Source of the DNA: Mycolicibacterium sp. YH-1
GTDB taxonomy: Bacteria; Actinomycetota; Actinomycetes; Mycobacteriales; Mycobacteriaceae
Length of the DNA: 64,000 bases
Direction of reading: 5' to 3'
Assembly (NCBI RefSeq): GCF_022557175.1
Contig: NZ_CP092915.1
Location: forward strand, 2,790,001 to 2,854,000
In this document: piece by piece, positions 30,843 through 43,482 of the stretch
Layout of the letters: the number at the start of each line of letters is the position of its first letter
How positions within the stretch are numbered: position 1 is the stretch's first letter
Made by a program: the position numbers and the translations under genes
The notes under the pieces: generated by a model
Seen by the model: only the letters and a program-made list of their open reading frames with translations
What the model was told of the DNA's origin: nothing
Database searches by the model: none

Positions 30843-31232
30843 ATGAACAGCATCCAGATCGCGGACGAGACGTTCGTGTGCGCCGACCCCGAGGACGTCG
30901 GTGCCGCCGTCGCGAACCCCGCTTCGTGGGCCCGGTGGTGGCCGGACCTGCGGTTGGCCGTCGTCGAGGACCGCGGGCCCGTGGGTCACCGCTGGACGGT
31001 CACCGGCGCCCTCACCGGCACCATGGAGGTGTGGCTGGAGGCCGCGCTCGACGGCGTCATCCTGCACTACTTCCTGCACGCCGAGCCTTCTGGCGTCTCC
31101 GCGCGGGAGCTGGCGCGGATGAATCTGGCGAAATGCAATCATCAGCGCCGGGTGGCGGGCAAGGAGATGGCCTTCGAGGTGAAGCGGATCCTCGAGGAAT
31201 CGCGGCCGGTCGGGGTCTCGCGGCTGGCCTGA
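30843..31232 (+). CDS. START/polyketide-cyclase-like protein (Rv2186c homologue)
   Basis: A 129-residue soluble protein of the SRPBCC fold, which forms a hydrophobic ligand pocket. Seen: ADETFVCADPEDVGAAV at the start, PASWARWWPDLRLAVV, and a long C-terminal helix with HQRRVAGKEMAFEVKRIL. The next gene downstream is another SRPBCC protein, so two related proteins lie in tandem as in M. tuberculosis (Rv2186c and Rv2185c). Ligand unknown. ATG 30843 aligns with the family start. Confidence 0.82.
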   Translation: MNSIQIADETFVCADPEDVGAAVANPASWARWWPDLRLAVVEDRGPVGHRWTVTGALTGTMEVWLEAALDGVILHYFLHAEPSGVSARELARMNLAKCNHQRRVAGKEMAFEVKRILEESRPVGVSRLA

Positions 31233-31282
31233 GGGGACAGCGTCTGCGGAGCGCTCCGGCGACCCAGAAGAGCCGATGAGGG

Positions 31283-31288
31283 TACATT
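31283..31288 (+). promoter_or_regulatory. Putative -10 element of the Rv2185c-Rv2183c operon
   Basis: TACATT about 35 nt before GTG 31323, followed by a leader with the Shine-Dalgarno GGGAAGGGAA. Confidence 0.35.
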
Positions 31289-31322
31289 TCTGTGCTGAAG
31301 GGTGACCCCGGGAAGGGAACAC

Positions 31323-31760
31323 GTGGCTGATAAGACTGCGCAGACGATCTTCATCGACGCCGATCCGGCGACCGTGATGGACGTGATCGCCGACATCGGC
31401 TCGTATCCGGACTGGGTGGCGGAGTACAAGGAGACCGAGGTCCTCGAGGTCGATGACGACGGATACCCGCGCACCGCACGGCTGGTGTTGGACGCCGCTG
31501 TCCTCAAGGACACCATGGTGCTGTCCTACGTGTGGCCTGCCGATCACACCTCGGTGACGTGGTCGCTGGTGTCTAGCTCGCTGCTCAAGGCGCTCGACGG
31601 CGCATATCGGTTGAAGCCCAACGGATCTGGCACCGATGTCACCTATGAACTCGCAGTGGATCTCGTCATCCCGATGATCGGTCTGCTCAAACGCAAGGCC
31701 GAGCGACGACTGACCGACACCGCGCTCAAGGACCTCAAGAAGCGAGTCGAGGCTGAGTGA
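31323..31760 (+). CDS. SRPBCC/polyketide-cyclase family protein (TB16.3, Rv2185c homologue)
   Basis: A 145-residue SRPBCC (CoxG/START-like) protein. Seen: TIFIDADPATVMDVIADI at the start, SYPDWVAEYKE, SSLLKALDGAYRLKPNGSGTDVTYELAVDL and a C-terminal helix LKRKAERRLTDTAL. Matches M. tuberculosis TB16.3 (144 aa). GTG 31323 has a strong GGGAAGGGAA upstream. First gene of an overlapping operon with an ArsA-like ATPase and a small protein; a lipid- or ligand-handling job is likely but unproven. Confidence 0.88.
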   Translation: MADKTAQTIFIDADPATVMDVIADIGSYPDWVAEYKETEVLEVDDDGYPRTARLVLDAAVLKDTMVLSYVWPADHTSVTWSLVSSSLLKALDGAYRLKPNGSGTDVTYELAVDLVIPMIGLLKRKAERRLTDTALKDLKKRVEAE

Positions 31761-33037
31761 CGGCCAGTGGTGTCCAGGCGCAGGCCGGTAGCCGGATCAG
31801 CCTCTTCGTCGGTAAGGGCGGAGTAGGCAAGTCCACGTTGGCGACCGCCACCGCGGTGCGCGATGCCCAGGCCGGGCAGCGTGTGCTCATCGTGTCGACC
31901 GACCAGGCGCATTCCACCGGCGACGTGCTCGGGGTGACGATCACCCCGACCGGCGAGCGGCGCCCGACCCGGATACTGGCGGATCTCGGCACCGGGCGTG
32001 CCGACGCCGACGGTGGCTTCCTCGACGCGCTGGCACTGGACACCCTGGCGCTGCTCGAGGCGCGCTGGCGGCAGGTCGCGGGCGTTCTCGCGGTCCGCTT
32101 CCCGGAATCCGACCTGGGTGACTTCGCCCCCGAGGAGCTCTCGGCCCTGCCGGGAGTTCAGGAGGTACTCGGTCTGCACGAGGTCGGCGAACTCGCAGCC
32201 TGCGGCGACTGGGATCACGTGGTGGTGGACTGCGCCTCGACCGCGGACGCCATGCGAATGCTGACCCTGCCATCGACGTTCGGGCTGTACCTGGAGCGCG
32301 CCTGGCCACGCCACCGCCGTCTGTCGCTGGCCGCTGCCGAGGCGCGGTCGGCCGGCGTCGTCGCACTGGTTGAACAGATCATGGCGGGGACCGATCGGCT
32401 GAGCGGATTGCTGGTCGACGGCTCGCGGGTCGGCGCCAATCTGGTTCTCACCCCGGAACGCGTCGTGGCCGCCGAGGCGGCTCGCACCCTGGGCGCGCTG
32501 GCGCTGATGGGGGTGTCGGTCAACGAGTTGATCGTCAATCAGGTTCTCGTACAAGACGAGTCGTTCGAGTACCGCAACCTGCCGGAGCACCCGGCCTTCG
32601 ACTGGTACACCGAGCGAATCGCCGAGCAGAAGGCCGTCCTCGAGGAACTCGACACGGCGATCGGCGATGTCCTGCTGGTGCTTGTTCCGCACGTGGCGGG
32701 TGAACCGATCGGGCCCAAGGCGCTGGCCGAACTGCTCGAGGGTGCGCGCCGCAGGGACGGTTCACCGCCGCCGGGACCGGTGCAGCCCGTGGTGGACCGT
32801 GAGTCCGGGTCCGGGCTCGATGCCGTGTATCGCCTGCGGTTAGAGTTGCCGCAGGTCGACCCGACGGCGTTGACCCTGGGCCGGGTCGACGACGATCTGA
32901 TCATCGGTGCGGGTGGCATGCGGCGCCGGGTTCGATTGGCGTCTGTGCTGCGGCGATGCATCGTGACGGATGCCCAGCTTCGCGGCACTGAGCTGACAGT
33001 CCGTTTCCGACCGAATCCGGAGGTGTGGCCCCAATGA
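31757..33037 (+). CDS. ArsA/GET3-like ATPase (Rv2184c homologue)
   Basis: A 426-residue cytosolic P-loop ATPase. Seen: the deviant Walker A FVGKGGVGKSTLA, the switch VSTDQAHSTGDVLG, and the DHVVVDCASTADAMR Walker B segment. These mark the ArsA/Get3 group, which handles anions or tail-anchored proteins. No paired ArsA cysteines for arsenite are evident, so an arsenite role is unlikely. GTG 31757 overlaps the previous stop (GTGA), and its own stop overlaps the next gene (ATGA): a tight three-gene operon. Confidence 0.88.
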   Translation: MTASGVQAQAGSRISLFVGKGGVGKSTLATATAVRDAQAGQRVLIVSTDQAHSTGDVLGVTITPTGERRPTRILADLGTGRADADGGFLDALALDTLALLEARWRQVAGVLAVRFPESDLGDFAPEELSALPGVQEVLGLHEVGELAACGDWDHVVVDCASTADAMRMLTLPSTFGLYLERAWPRHRRLSLAAAEARSAGVVALVEQIMAGTDRLSGLLVDGSRVGANLVLTPERVVAAEAARTLGALALMGVSVNELIVNQVLVQDESFEYRNLPEHPAFDWYTERIAEQKAVLEELDTAIGDVLLVLVPHVAGEPIGPKALAELLEGARRRDGSPPPGPVQPVVDRESGSGLDAVYRLRLELPQVDPTALTLGRVDDDLIIGAGGMRRRVRLASVLRRCIVTDAQLRGTELTVRFRPNPEVWPQ

Positions 33038-33423
33038 GTGGCTCTCACCCCGACTTGGGTCCTGAGTTGCGTCAGCTCGCGCAGGCGCTCCTGGACCGGC
33101 TTGACCCGGCTGTCCGGCTAGCCGCGGCGCGGGCAGGGCAGGGCGGTGCGAGCAACTGCGAGCAGGTGTGGTGCCCGGTGTGCGCATTGGCGGCTCTTGT
33201 CGCTGGTGAGCAGCATCCGCTGCTGACGGTGATCTCCGAACACAGCGTCGCCCTCCTGGCGGTCGTGCGGGCCATGGTCGACAACCTGCCGGACTCGTCG
33301 GGCCCCGGATTCCCCGAACCGCCGACCTCGCCGTCGGGTCCGCCTGAGCCGCCGCCGGATGATGATCAGCCGCCCCCGGGGCCTGGCCGATATCAGCACA
33401 TCCCGGTCACCATCGACGACTGA
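33034..33423 (+). CDS. Small CxxC protein with proline-rich tail (Rv2183c homologue)
   Basis: A 129-residue protein of unknown function. Residues ~30-55 hold three cysteines in SNCEQVWCPVCALA, a possible metal site. A helical middle follows, then the last ~45 residues are Pro/Asp-rich. ATG 33034 overlaps the ATPase stop. Co-translation with the ArsA-like ATPase suggests a shared task. Confidence 0.78.
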   Translation: MSGSHPDLGPELRQLAQALLDRLDPAVRLAAARAGQGGASNCEQVWCPVCALAALVAGEQHPLLTVISEHSVALLAVVRAMVDNLPDSSGPGFPEPPTSPSGPPEPPPDDDQPPPGPGRYQHIPVTIDD

Positions 33424-33480
33424 GCGCCGTAGCCGCACTTATCTCATCGTGGCCATGTGGTCGGTACACCGACACGTGGG

Positions 33481-33486
33481 TAAAGT
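33481..33486 (+). promoter_or_regulatory. Putative -10 element of the Rv2182c homologue
   Basis: TAAAGT in the gap after the Rv2183c homologue, about 40 nt before the acyltransferase start. A GGGAGG ribosome site precedes the ATG. Confidence 0.35.
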
Positions 33487-33528
33487 TGTCGGTGGGCACC
33501 GACCGGGGCGCCCGCCGCGGGAGGTTTG

Positions 33529-34259
33529 ATGTGGTACTGGCTGTTCAAATACGTCTTCATGGGACCACTGCTCTCGCTGCTGGGTCGGCCGAAAGTGCAA
33601 GGGCTGGAATATGTTCCGGACTCCGGCGCGGTAATCCTGGCCAGCAATCACCTCGCGGTCGCCGATAGCTTCTATCTGCCGCTGGTGGTCAAGCGGCGGA
33701 TCACGTTCCTTGCCAAGTCCGAGTACTTCACGGGCACGGGGATCAAGGGCTGGTTCAGCCGATGGTTCTACACAGTCGCCGGACAGGTCCCCATCGATCG
33801 CACCGACGCCGACTCGGCGCAGGCCGCCCTGAGCACCGCGCAGAGGATCCTCGACGCGGGCAAACTGCTCGGCATGTACCCCGAGGGCACCCGTTCACCC
33901 GACGGACGCCTCTACAAGGGCAAGACCGGACTGGCCCGGTTGGCGCTCGAGACAGGTGTCCCCGTCATTCCGGTCGCAATGATCGGAACCGACGTGGTGA
34001 ACCCGCCAGGAAGCAAGATGTGGCGGTTCGGCCGTGTCGAGGTGCGCTTCGGAAAGCCCATGGACTTCTCCCGGTTCGAGGGTCTGGCGGGTAACCGGTT
34101 CATCGAACGCGCCGTCATCGACGAGATCGTCTACGAGCTGATGCAACTGTCGGGCCAGGAGTACGTCGACCTCTACGCCGCTGACGTCAAGACCGCACAG
34201 GACGGCAAGGGCGACGGCGGGGGACAACCGCCCAGCCGTATCCCGGCGGCTGCGGCCGG

Positions 34260-34263
<4 letters not shown>
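33529..34263 (+). CDS. 1-acyl-sn-glycerol-3-phosphate acyltransferase (PlsC family)
   Basis: A 244-residue membrane-associated acyltransferase that makes phosphatidic acid from lysophosphatidic acid. Seen: the catalytic NH-x4-D in [21 protein letters not shown], the substrate motif [10 protein letters not shown] and [10 protein letters not shown]. The C-terminus is low-complexity. Equivalent to Rv2182c. ATG 33529 was taken over an adjacent TTG 33526 because the GGGAGG is well placed for it. Its stop shares the palindromic CTAG with the convergent mannosyltransferase. Confidence 0.92.
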
Positions 34264-35600
<1,337 letters not shown>

Positions 35601-35672
35601 ATCGGACAACAGACTATCCGTGCGTCTCGGCGCGTCACCGGGTGTCCACCCTGCGCCGCCGGCAGTCCAGCG

Positions 35673-35678
35673 TAAGTT
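35673..35678 (+). promoter_or_regulatory. Putative -10 element of the Rv2180c homologue (leaderless)
   Basis: TAAGTT followed by 7 nt and GTG 35686; no ribosome site between. Confidence 0.45.
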
Positions 35679-35685
35679 TTCGACC

Positions 35686-36564
35686 GTGCACCTCACCGTC
35701 CAGCTGGACTTCATCACGCACGATCGACTGCCGCTGCTGAGCTGTCTGGTGGCCTTCATCCTGACGTTCTTCGTGACCCGAACCATCGTTCGATACATCC
35801 GCAGCCAGGCCGGCAGTGACGCCCCGCGCAAGTGGTGGCAGCCGCGCAACATCTCGATGGGCGGCGGCGGACTGCACATCCACCACGTGGTGATCGGCGT
35901 GGTCCTGGTGATGGTGTCCGGGGTGACCATGGTGACGCTCGCGGTGAACGGCGGAGTGGCCGAATTCACAGCCGCGGCAATCTTCTTCGGCATCGGTGCG
36001 GCGCTAGTGCTCGACGAGTTCGCTCTGATCCTGCACCTCGAGGACGTGTACTGGGCAGAGGACGGCCGCACATCGGTCGACGCGGTGTTCGCCGCCGTCG
36101 CCGTCGCGGGGCTGCTGGTGCTCGGTTTCAACCCGCTGTCGTTCTTCGACGTCGGGATCTGGCGCGACGACCACTCGATGGTGGCGCGGATCAGCGTGAT
36201 CGTGATCGCCGTGCTGACCCTGCTGCTCGCCGTCGTCGTGCTGTTCAAGGGCAAGGTGTGGACCGGGCTGGTCGGTATGTTCATCACGCCGCTGTTGATC
36301 GTCGGTGCGATTCGGTTGTCCCGGCCGCACGCACCGTGGGCGCGCTGGCGCTACACCACCCGCCCGCGCAAGATGCACAAGGCCCTGGAGCGCGAGCGGC
36401 GGTTGCGTCGGCCGGTGGTTCAGGCGAAGCTCTGGCTGCAGCACGTCATCGCCGGCGAGCCGCAGTTCCCCGACGACGCGAAGGTGGATGAGGAGTTGGA
36501 TCGCGAGATTCATGCCGCCCCGGCCCCGGCTGCGGCATCCGCAGAGCGAGAAGTGGTGGCCTGA
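35686..36564 (+). CDS. Conserved integral membrane protein (Rv2180c homologue)
   Basis: A 292-residue protein with about six hydrophobic helices in the first 200 residues and a basic, charged C-terminal cytoplasmic tail. Conserved stretches: [30 protein letters not shown] with a histidine pair, and [18 protein letters not shown] with acidic residues, suggesting metal or lipid binding in the membrane. No enzymatic family was recognised. GTG 35686 is supported by the leaderless layout and by matching the Rv2180c length (295 aa). Confidence 0.82.
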   Translation: MHLTVQLDFITHDRLPLLSCLVAFILTFFVTRTIVRYIRSQAGSDAPRKWWQPRNISMGGGGLHIHHVVIGVVLVMVSGVTMVTLAVNGGVAEFTAAAIFFGIGAALVLDEFALILHLEDVYWAEDGRTSVDAVFAAVAVAGLLVLGFNPLSFFDVGIWRDDHSMVARISVIVIAVLTLLLAVVVLFKGKVWTGLVGMFITPLLIVGAIRLSRPHAPWARWRYTTRPRKMHKALERERRLRRPVVQAKLWLQHVIAGEPQFPDDAKVDEELDREIHAAPAPAAASAEREVVA

Positions 36565-36570
36565 GCGGCG

Positions 36571-38518
<1,948 letters not shown>

Positions 38519-38535
38519 CTCGTATTCGTCGGTTG

Positions 38536-38925
38536 TTAACCAGACGCGAGCTGCTTCTTTCCGTACACGCGCTCAACCAGCGCCGTGTCACCGTGCACTA
38601 GAACGTGGGTGGTCTTGCCGTCGCGGATGGTGAACACGTCGGCGTCCTGGCCTGTCTCGCCTCCCGCTGTGACCTCAGTGAGCGCGACGACCGTATCGCC
38701 CTCGGCGATAAGGCGGTTGAGCTTCACCGTCAGGTCCTTCTCGGCCATTCGCCCGAAGTGCTCCATGACTTCGGTCTTGCCGTGGAAGGTGCCGCTGATC
38801 GCGCTCTCGCCCGGTTGCACCCACTCGACGTCATCGTCGAACAGGCCCATCACCGATTCCAGGTCACCGGCGGAGAAGGCTTCATAGCCCCGCTGGATGA
38901 GGTCTTTGTTCTCCTGTGATGACAT
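38536..38925 (-). CDS. SnoaL/NTF2-like protein
   Basis: A 129-residue protein with the cone-shaped NTF2-like fold of the ketosteroid isomerase/SnoaL group. Seen: GYEAFSAGDLESVMGLFDDDVEWV, a GTFHGKTEVMEHFGRM segment and LIAEGDTVVALTEVTA. The sequence MSSQENKDLIQRG starts at 38925 with GGGGAG about 7 nt upstream. It sits where M. tuberculosis carries the Rv2177c transposase. Substrate unknown. Confidence 0.85.
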   Translation of the reverse strand: MSSQENKDLIQRGYEAFSAGDLESVMGLFDDDVEWVQPGESAISGTFHGKTEVMEHFGRMAEKDLTVKLNRLIAEGDTVVALTEVTAGGETGQDADVFTIRDGKTTHVLVHGDTALVERVYGKKQLASG

Positions 38926-39076
38926 TTCGCTCCCCGTTTCATCGCATCGAATATTTCGGCCGCGGGGGCGTGGCCGGTCGGGGGAGTCGCACGGCGCGGC
39001 TCCTCGATCAGTCAGACCGTTCGCCGCCGTGTTGATTATCGACCCGGATCGGTTGTCTTACTCGCGATCGCCACGT

Positions 39077-39110
39077 TTGATTTTGAAACCTTGTACAGTG
39101 CAAAGATCAA
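39077..39110. promoter_or_regulatory. Inverted repeat upstream of the SnoaL-like gene
   Basis: TTGATTTTG at 39077-39085 is mirrored by CAAAGATCAA at 39101-39110 with a 15-nt spacer, in an AT-rich patch between pknL and the SnoaL-like gene. It may be a regulator site or a weak terminator for pknL. The surrounding 38926-39152 interval has no gene. Confidence 0.3.
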
Positions 39111-39152
39111 CAGCCGCCCGAGGACGCCGTCGTGGGGTGATGTAGATGTTCC

Positions 39153-40364
39153 TTACAACAGTCCGGGCAGGTTGCTGCCCAGAGTCCATGCACCCGCGGC
39201 GATCAGCCCGGTAAGCGTGAGTATGGCGACTACCCAGAACAACTGGGCGCGCTTGTTGCGCTGCCTGGCCCACTCGAACTCGTCGATCTCGATTCCAGCG
39301 AATCTTCCTGGCGCCGAACGAGTTTGGAGAGCGACGTCGATCGTCGACTCGGCCGGTTGCCAGTCATCGGGGCCGCGGGTCAACTCCCGGGTGTGCTGGC
39401 GCGCCGGTCTGCCGCTGTGTTCGGTGGTCCGCTCGGGATCGACAGGGCCAATGTGCGCCGTGGCCGCCGCGTGCTGCGCCGAGTTCGCCGGCGCGGGCAC
39501 GCGGAAGTCGGGTAGGCCGAGTTCGTCGACGATATCGGCGAGTTCGGCGCCCATGTCCTCGGCGTCGGCGAACCGGTCGGCGGGGTCGCGTGCCGTTGCG
39601 CAACCCACCAGATCGTCGAATTGTGTTGGCACGCCAGCGATGGCGGCGCTGGGCGGCGGCACGTCGTGGTCCATCCGCTGATAGGCCACGGCCAGCGCGT
39701 TGTCACCGGTGAACGGGGTCTGGCCGGTGAGCAGTTCATAGGCCAGAATGCCGACGGCATACACGTCGCTGCGCGGGCCTGCGTCACCACTGCTCACCTG
39801 TTCGGGTGACAGGTAGGCCGCGGTGCCCAGGATGACGCTGGTCGACGTGATCTTCGCCTCAGCGACGGCGCGCACCAGACCGAAGTCGGCGATCTTGACC
39901 TCACCGTCATCGGAGATGAGCACGTTCTCGGGTTTCACGTCACGGTGCACCAGGCCGGCGCGGTGCGCGACCGCCAGCCCACTCAACACCGGGGCGAGCA
40001 CGGCTGCCACGGCGTGCGGAGGCATCGGACCGCGCTCGCGCAGCAACTCCCGCAGTGTTCCGCCCTCGACGAGTTCCATGACAAGGAAAGGATGTCTGCC
40101 GTCAAAGCCCTGGTCGTAGACGGCGACAACACCGTGATCCTTCAACCGGGCGACCGCGCGTGCCTCCCGCTGAAACCGAGTCAGGAACTGCTGATCGCTC
40201 GCATACCGCGAATCCATCACCTTCAGTGCCACGGGTCGGTCCAGTCGCATGTCCAGTCCGCGGTAGACGGTGGACATGCCTCCGGTGGCGATGGGGGTGT
40301 CGACTCGGTAGCGCCCGTCCAAGACGACACCGATGAGCGGGTCGTGACGTTGGCTGCTCTCCAC
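39153..40364 (-). CDS. pknL: Serine/threonine protein kinase PknL
   Basis: A 403-residue Hanks-type kinase with one membrane helix near the C-terminus and a very short outer tail. Seen: Gly-rich ATP loop (IATGGMSTVYRG), VAIKIM-like ALKVMDSRY with the Lys, VHRDVKPENVL, DFGLVRAV and an activation loop TSTSVILGTAAYLSPEQ with phosphorylatable threonines and serines. A juxtamembrane Arg/Thr-rich segment follows. PknL (Rv2176) is known to phosphorylate the neighbouring Rv2175c. GTG 40364 has TAGGAT 8 nt upstream and no ribosome site, so it is probably leaderless. Confidence 0.95.
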   Translation of the reverse strand: MESSQRHDPLIGVVLDGRYRVDTPIATGGMSTVYRGLDMRLDRPVALKVMDSRYASDQQFLTRFQREARAVARLKDHGVVAVYDQGFDGRHPFLVMELVEGGTLRELLRERGPMPPHAVAAVLAPVLSGLAVAHRAGLVHRDVKPENVLISDDGEVKIADFGLVRAVAEAKITSTSVILGTAAYLSPEQVSSGDAGPRSDVYAVGILAYELLTGQTPFTGDNALAVAYQRMDHDVPPPSAAIAGVPTQFDDLVGCATARDPADRFADAEDMGAELADIVDELGLPDFRVPAPANSAQHAAATAHIGPVDPERTTEHSGRPARQHTRELTRGPDDWQPAESTIDVALQTRSAPGRFAGIEIDEFEWARQRNKRAQLFWVVAILTLTGLIAAGAWTLGSNLPGLL

Positions 40365-40372
40365 GCATCCAC

Positions 40373-40378
40373 ATCCTA
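40373..40378 (-). promoter_or_regulatory. Putative -10 element of pknL, overlapping the Rv2175c -10
   Basis: TAGGAT read on the minus strand, 8 nt before the pknL GTG. Its last two + strand bases (40377-40378) are shared with the divergent TAGACT. Confidence 0.5.
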
Positions 40379-40382
40379 GACT
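40377..40382 (+). promoter_or_regulatory. Putative -10 element of the Rv2175c homologue
   Basis: TAGACT followed by 7 nt and GTG 40390, predicting a leaderless message. It overlaps the pknL -10 hexamer by two bases, so both promoters cannot be occupied together. Confidence 0.5.
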
Positions 40383-40389
40383 CGGCACC

Positions 40390-40794
40390 GTGAGCATCAT
40401 TCCGGCCGCCGAAGACGTACTCGAACCCGACGAGGCCGTGTACGACCTTCCCACTGTCGCGTCCCTCCTACGAGTTCCTATCACCAGGGTTCATCAACAC
40501 CTGCGTGAGCGTCACCTGTTGGCGGTGCGTCGAGCTGGCAGTGTGGTGGTGCCGACGGCGTTCTTCGACGATTCGGGGCGCATCGCCAAGAGCCTTCCCG
40601 GTCTGCTGGTCGTGCTGCACGACGGTGGTTTCGAGGAGACCGAGATCGTGCGTTGGCTGTTCACGCCCGACTCCTCGCTGACGATCAGCCGCGACGGTAC
40701 GAATGAGGCGAAGCCCAATGCCAGGCCCGTCGACGCATTGCACTCCCATCAGGCCCGTGAGGTGCTGCGCCGGGCCCAGGCGATGGCGTACTGA
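40390..40794 (+). CDS. DNA-binding protein, PknL substrate (Rv2175c homologue)
   Basis: A 134-residue protein with a winged helix-turn-helix (PTVASLLRVPITRVHQHLRERHLLAVRR) and a C-terminal helical region carrying an HSHQAREVLRRAQAM segment. Rv2175c binds DNA, and phosphorylation by PknL on an N-terminal threonine (Thr9 in M. tuberculosis) blocks this. Here no Thr is at residue 9, where the sequence reads MSIIPAAEDV, so the phospho-site may differ. GTG 40390 appears leaderless. Its stop is 1 bp from the convergent mptA. Confidence 0.9.
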   Translation: MSIIPAAEDVLEPDEAVYDLPTVASLLRVPITRVHQHLRERHLLAVRRAGSVVVPTAFFDDSGRIAKSLPGLLVVLHDGGFEETEIVRWLFTPDSSLTISRDGTNEAKPNARPVDALHSHQAREVLRRAQAMAY

Positions 40795-40795
40795 C

Positions 40796-42331
40796 CTACT
40801 GACGGTCAGCGGTCAGCGGGTCTGGCTCGACACCCGTCGGCTCGGGCGCCTTGGCCAGGTAGTACCACGCCCCGGCGGCGCAGGCGGTGGCCAACAGCAC
40901 GTGCAGCCAGGAGTACATGCCGTGTGAGCCATCGGGTTTGAAGATCACCATGATCCAGGTCGAGAAGCCGGCGATGGCGGCGATCCCTGCGCGGTTCTGC
41001 ATCAGCACCGACAGCACTGCCAGCGGCCATGTGTAGTACCAGGGCAGCGCCGCGGGAACGAACAACACCACAACCAGCATGGCCAGCGCGATGCCGGTCA
41101 GCGCCTCACGGTCGTCGTGGCGGAATCGCCACCAGAGCAACGGAAGCGCGATGGCGATGACCGCGATGCCGATGATGCGGGTGACCTCGAGCACGGCGTA
41201 GAAGTTCACCGGCAGGAATAGCCCGCCGACGGCGTTGACCAGGTTGGCCGCAGCGGTCGGCAGGGTCAGCCAGTTGATGATCTTCACCGAGCCCGCCAGC
41301 GCTGTGAGCCAGCCCAGTCCCACACCTGCGAGCCAGGACACCACGGCGAACACCACAACGAATATCGCCGCAGACGCCGCTGTCGCCGTGGCGAACGCGC
41401 GGATCGGCCCGAGATCCCGCTTGGCCCGGAGTCGGTGCACCCACATCCAGACCATGAACGGCAACGCGATGCCCGCGGTGGCCTTGACCGCGACGGCGAT
41501 CGCTATGAGGCTCACCCCCCAGCCCGGATGGTTGCGCAGCGTCAGCGCGATGGCAGCCATCATCAGGCCCACCATCAGCATCTCGTTGTGCACACCACCC
41601 ATCAGATGGATGATCACAAGGGGATTCAGCACACAGATCCACAGTGCCGCAGCGCCGTTGGCGCCGATGTGGCGAGCCACTCGGGGGGCCGCCCAGATCA
41701 GCATCACCAGTCCGGGCAGCATGCACAGGCGCAGCAGCATGGTCCCGGCGATGACGTGATCGCCGACCATCATCGTGACAAACTTCGCGACCAGGATGAA
41801 CGCCGGACCGTACGGTGCGGTCGTCGTCGTCCAGATCGGGCTGACATCGTCGAGCAGGGAATTCGGGTTCTCGATCGGCCCCACGATGTAGGGGTCGAAC
41901 CCATCGCGCAGCAGCGCACCCTGCGCCAGATAGGAGTACGTGTCGCGGCTGAACACCGGCACGCTCAGCAGCAGTGGCGCGAGCCAGAACCCCGTCGTGG
42001 CGACCATGGTGTATTCGGACGCGGTGCGGTCGACGACCCGTCGGCCCAGCCACAGCCACGACGCCAACATCACCGCGACGCCGCTCCAGAGCAGTATCGA
42101 CGACACCACCAGCCCGTGACCGAACCGCAGCCAGGACACGTGCAGCGACTCGAGCAGCGGGTCGTGGAGTTGAGTGCTGCCTGCACCGAGGCCGCCGAGG
42201 GTTATGAGGCAGGCGCCCAGAAATCCCATCAGCGCGGGTCGGGCCTCTGGCGACGCGGTGAACGCGATCAGCCGCGAAATGCCAGCCCCAAGGCCAGATT
42301 TCGGATCATGTGTCGATGTCGTAGTAGGCAT
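40796..42331 (-). CDS. mptA: Alpha-(1->6) mannopyranosyltransferase MptA
   Basis: About 511 residues with 12-13 hydrophobic helices: a GT-C enzyme that extends the mannan backbone of lipomannan using polyprenyl-phosphate mannose at the outer face. Seen: the first helices' DPLLESLHVSWLRFGHG, the RDTYSYLAQGALLRDG loop holding the acidic motif, SPIWTTTTAPYGPAFI, and LNPLVIIHLMGGVHNEMLM. TTG 42340 overlapping the idsA2 stop is an alternative start. Co-directional and coupled with idsA2. Confidence 0.92.
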   Translation of the reverse strand: MPTTTSTHDPKSGLGAGISRLIAFTASPEARPALMGFLGACLITLGGLGAGSTQLHDPLLESLHVSWLRFGHGLVVSSILLWSGVAVMLASWLWLGRRVVDRTASEYTMVATTGFWLAPLLLSVPVFSRDTYSYLAQGALLRDGFDPYIVGPIENPNSLLDDVSPIWTTTTAPYGPAFILVAKFVTMMVGDHVIAGTMLLRLCMLPGLVMLIWAAPRVARHIGANGAAALWICVLNPLVIIHLMGGVHNEMLMVGLMMAAIALTLRNHPGWGVSLIAIAVAVKATAGIALPFMVWMWVHRLRAKRDLGPIRAFATATAASAAIFVVVFAVVSWLAGVGLGWLTALAGSVKIINWLTLPTAAANLVNAVGGLFLPVNFYAVLEVTRIIGIAVIAIALPLLWWRFRHDDREALTGIALAMLVVVLFVPAALPWYYTWPLAVLSVLMQNRAGIAAIAGFSTWIMVIFKPDGSHGMYSWLHVLLATACAAGAWYYLAKAPEPTGVEPDPLTADRQ

Positions 42332-42336
42332 TGATG

Positions 42337-43443
<1,107 letters not shown>

Positions 43444-43482
43444 TCATTACCCCGGAGTGACATCAGACTAGAGCTTGCGGCA

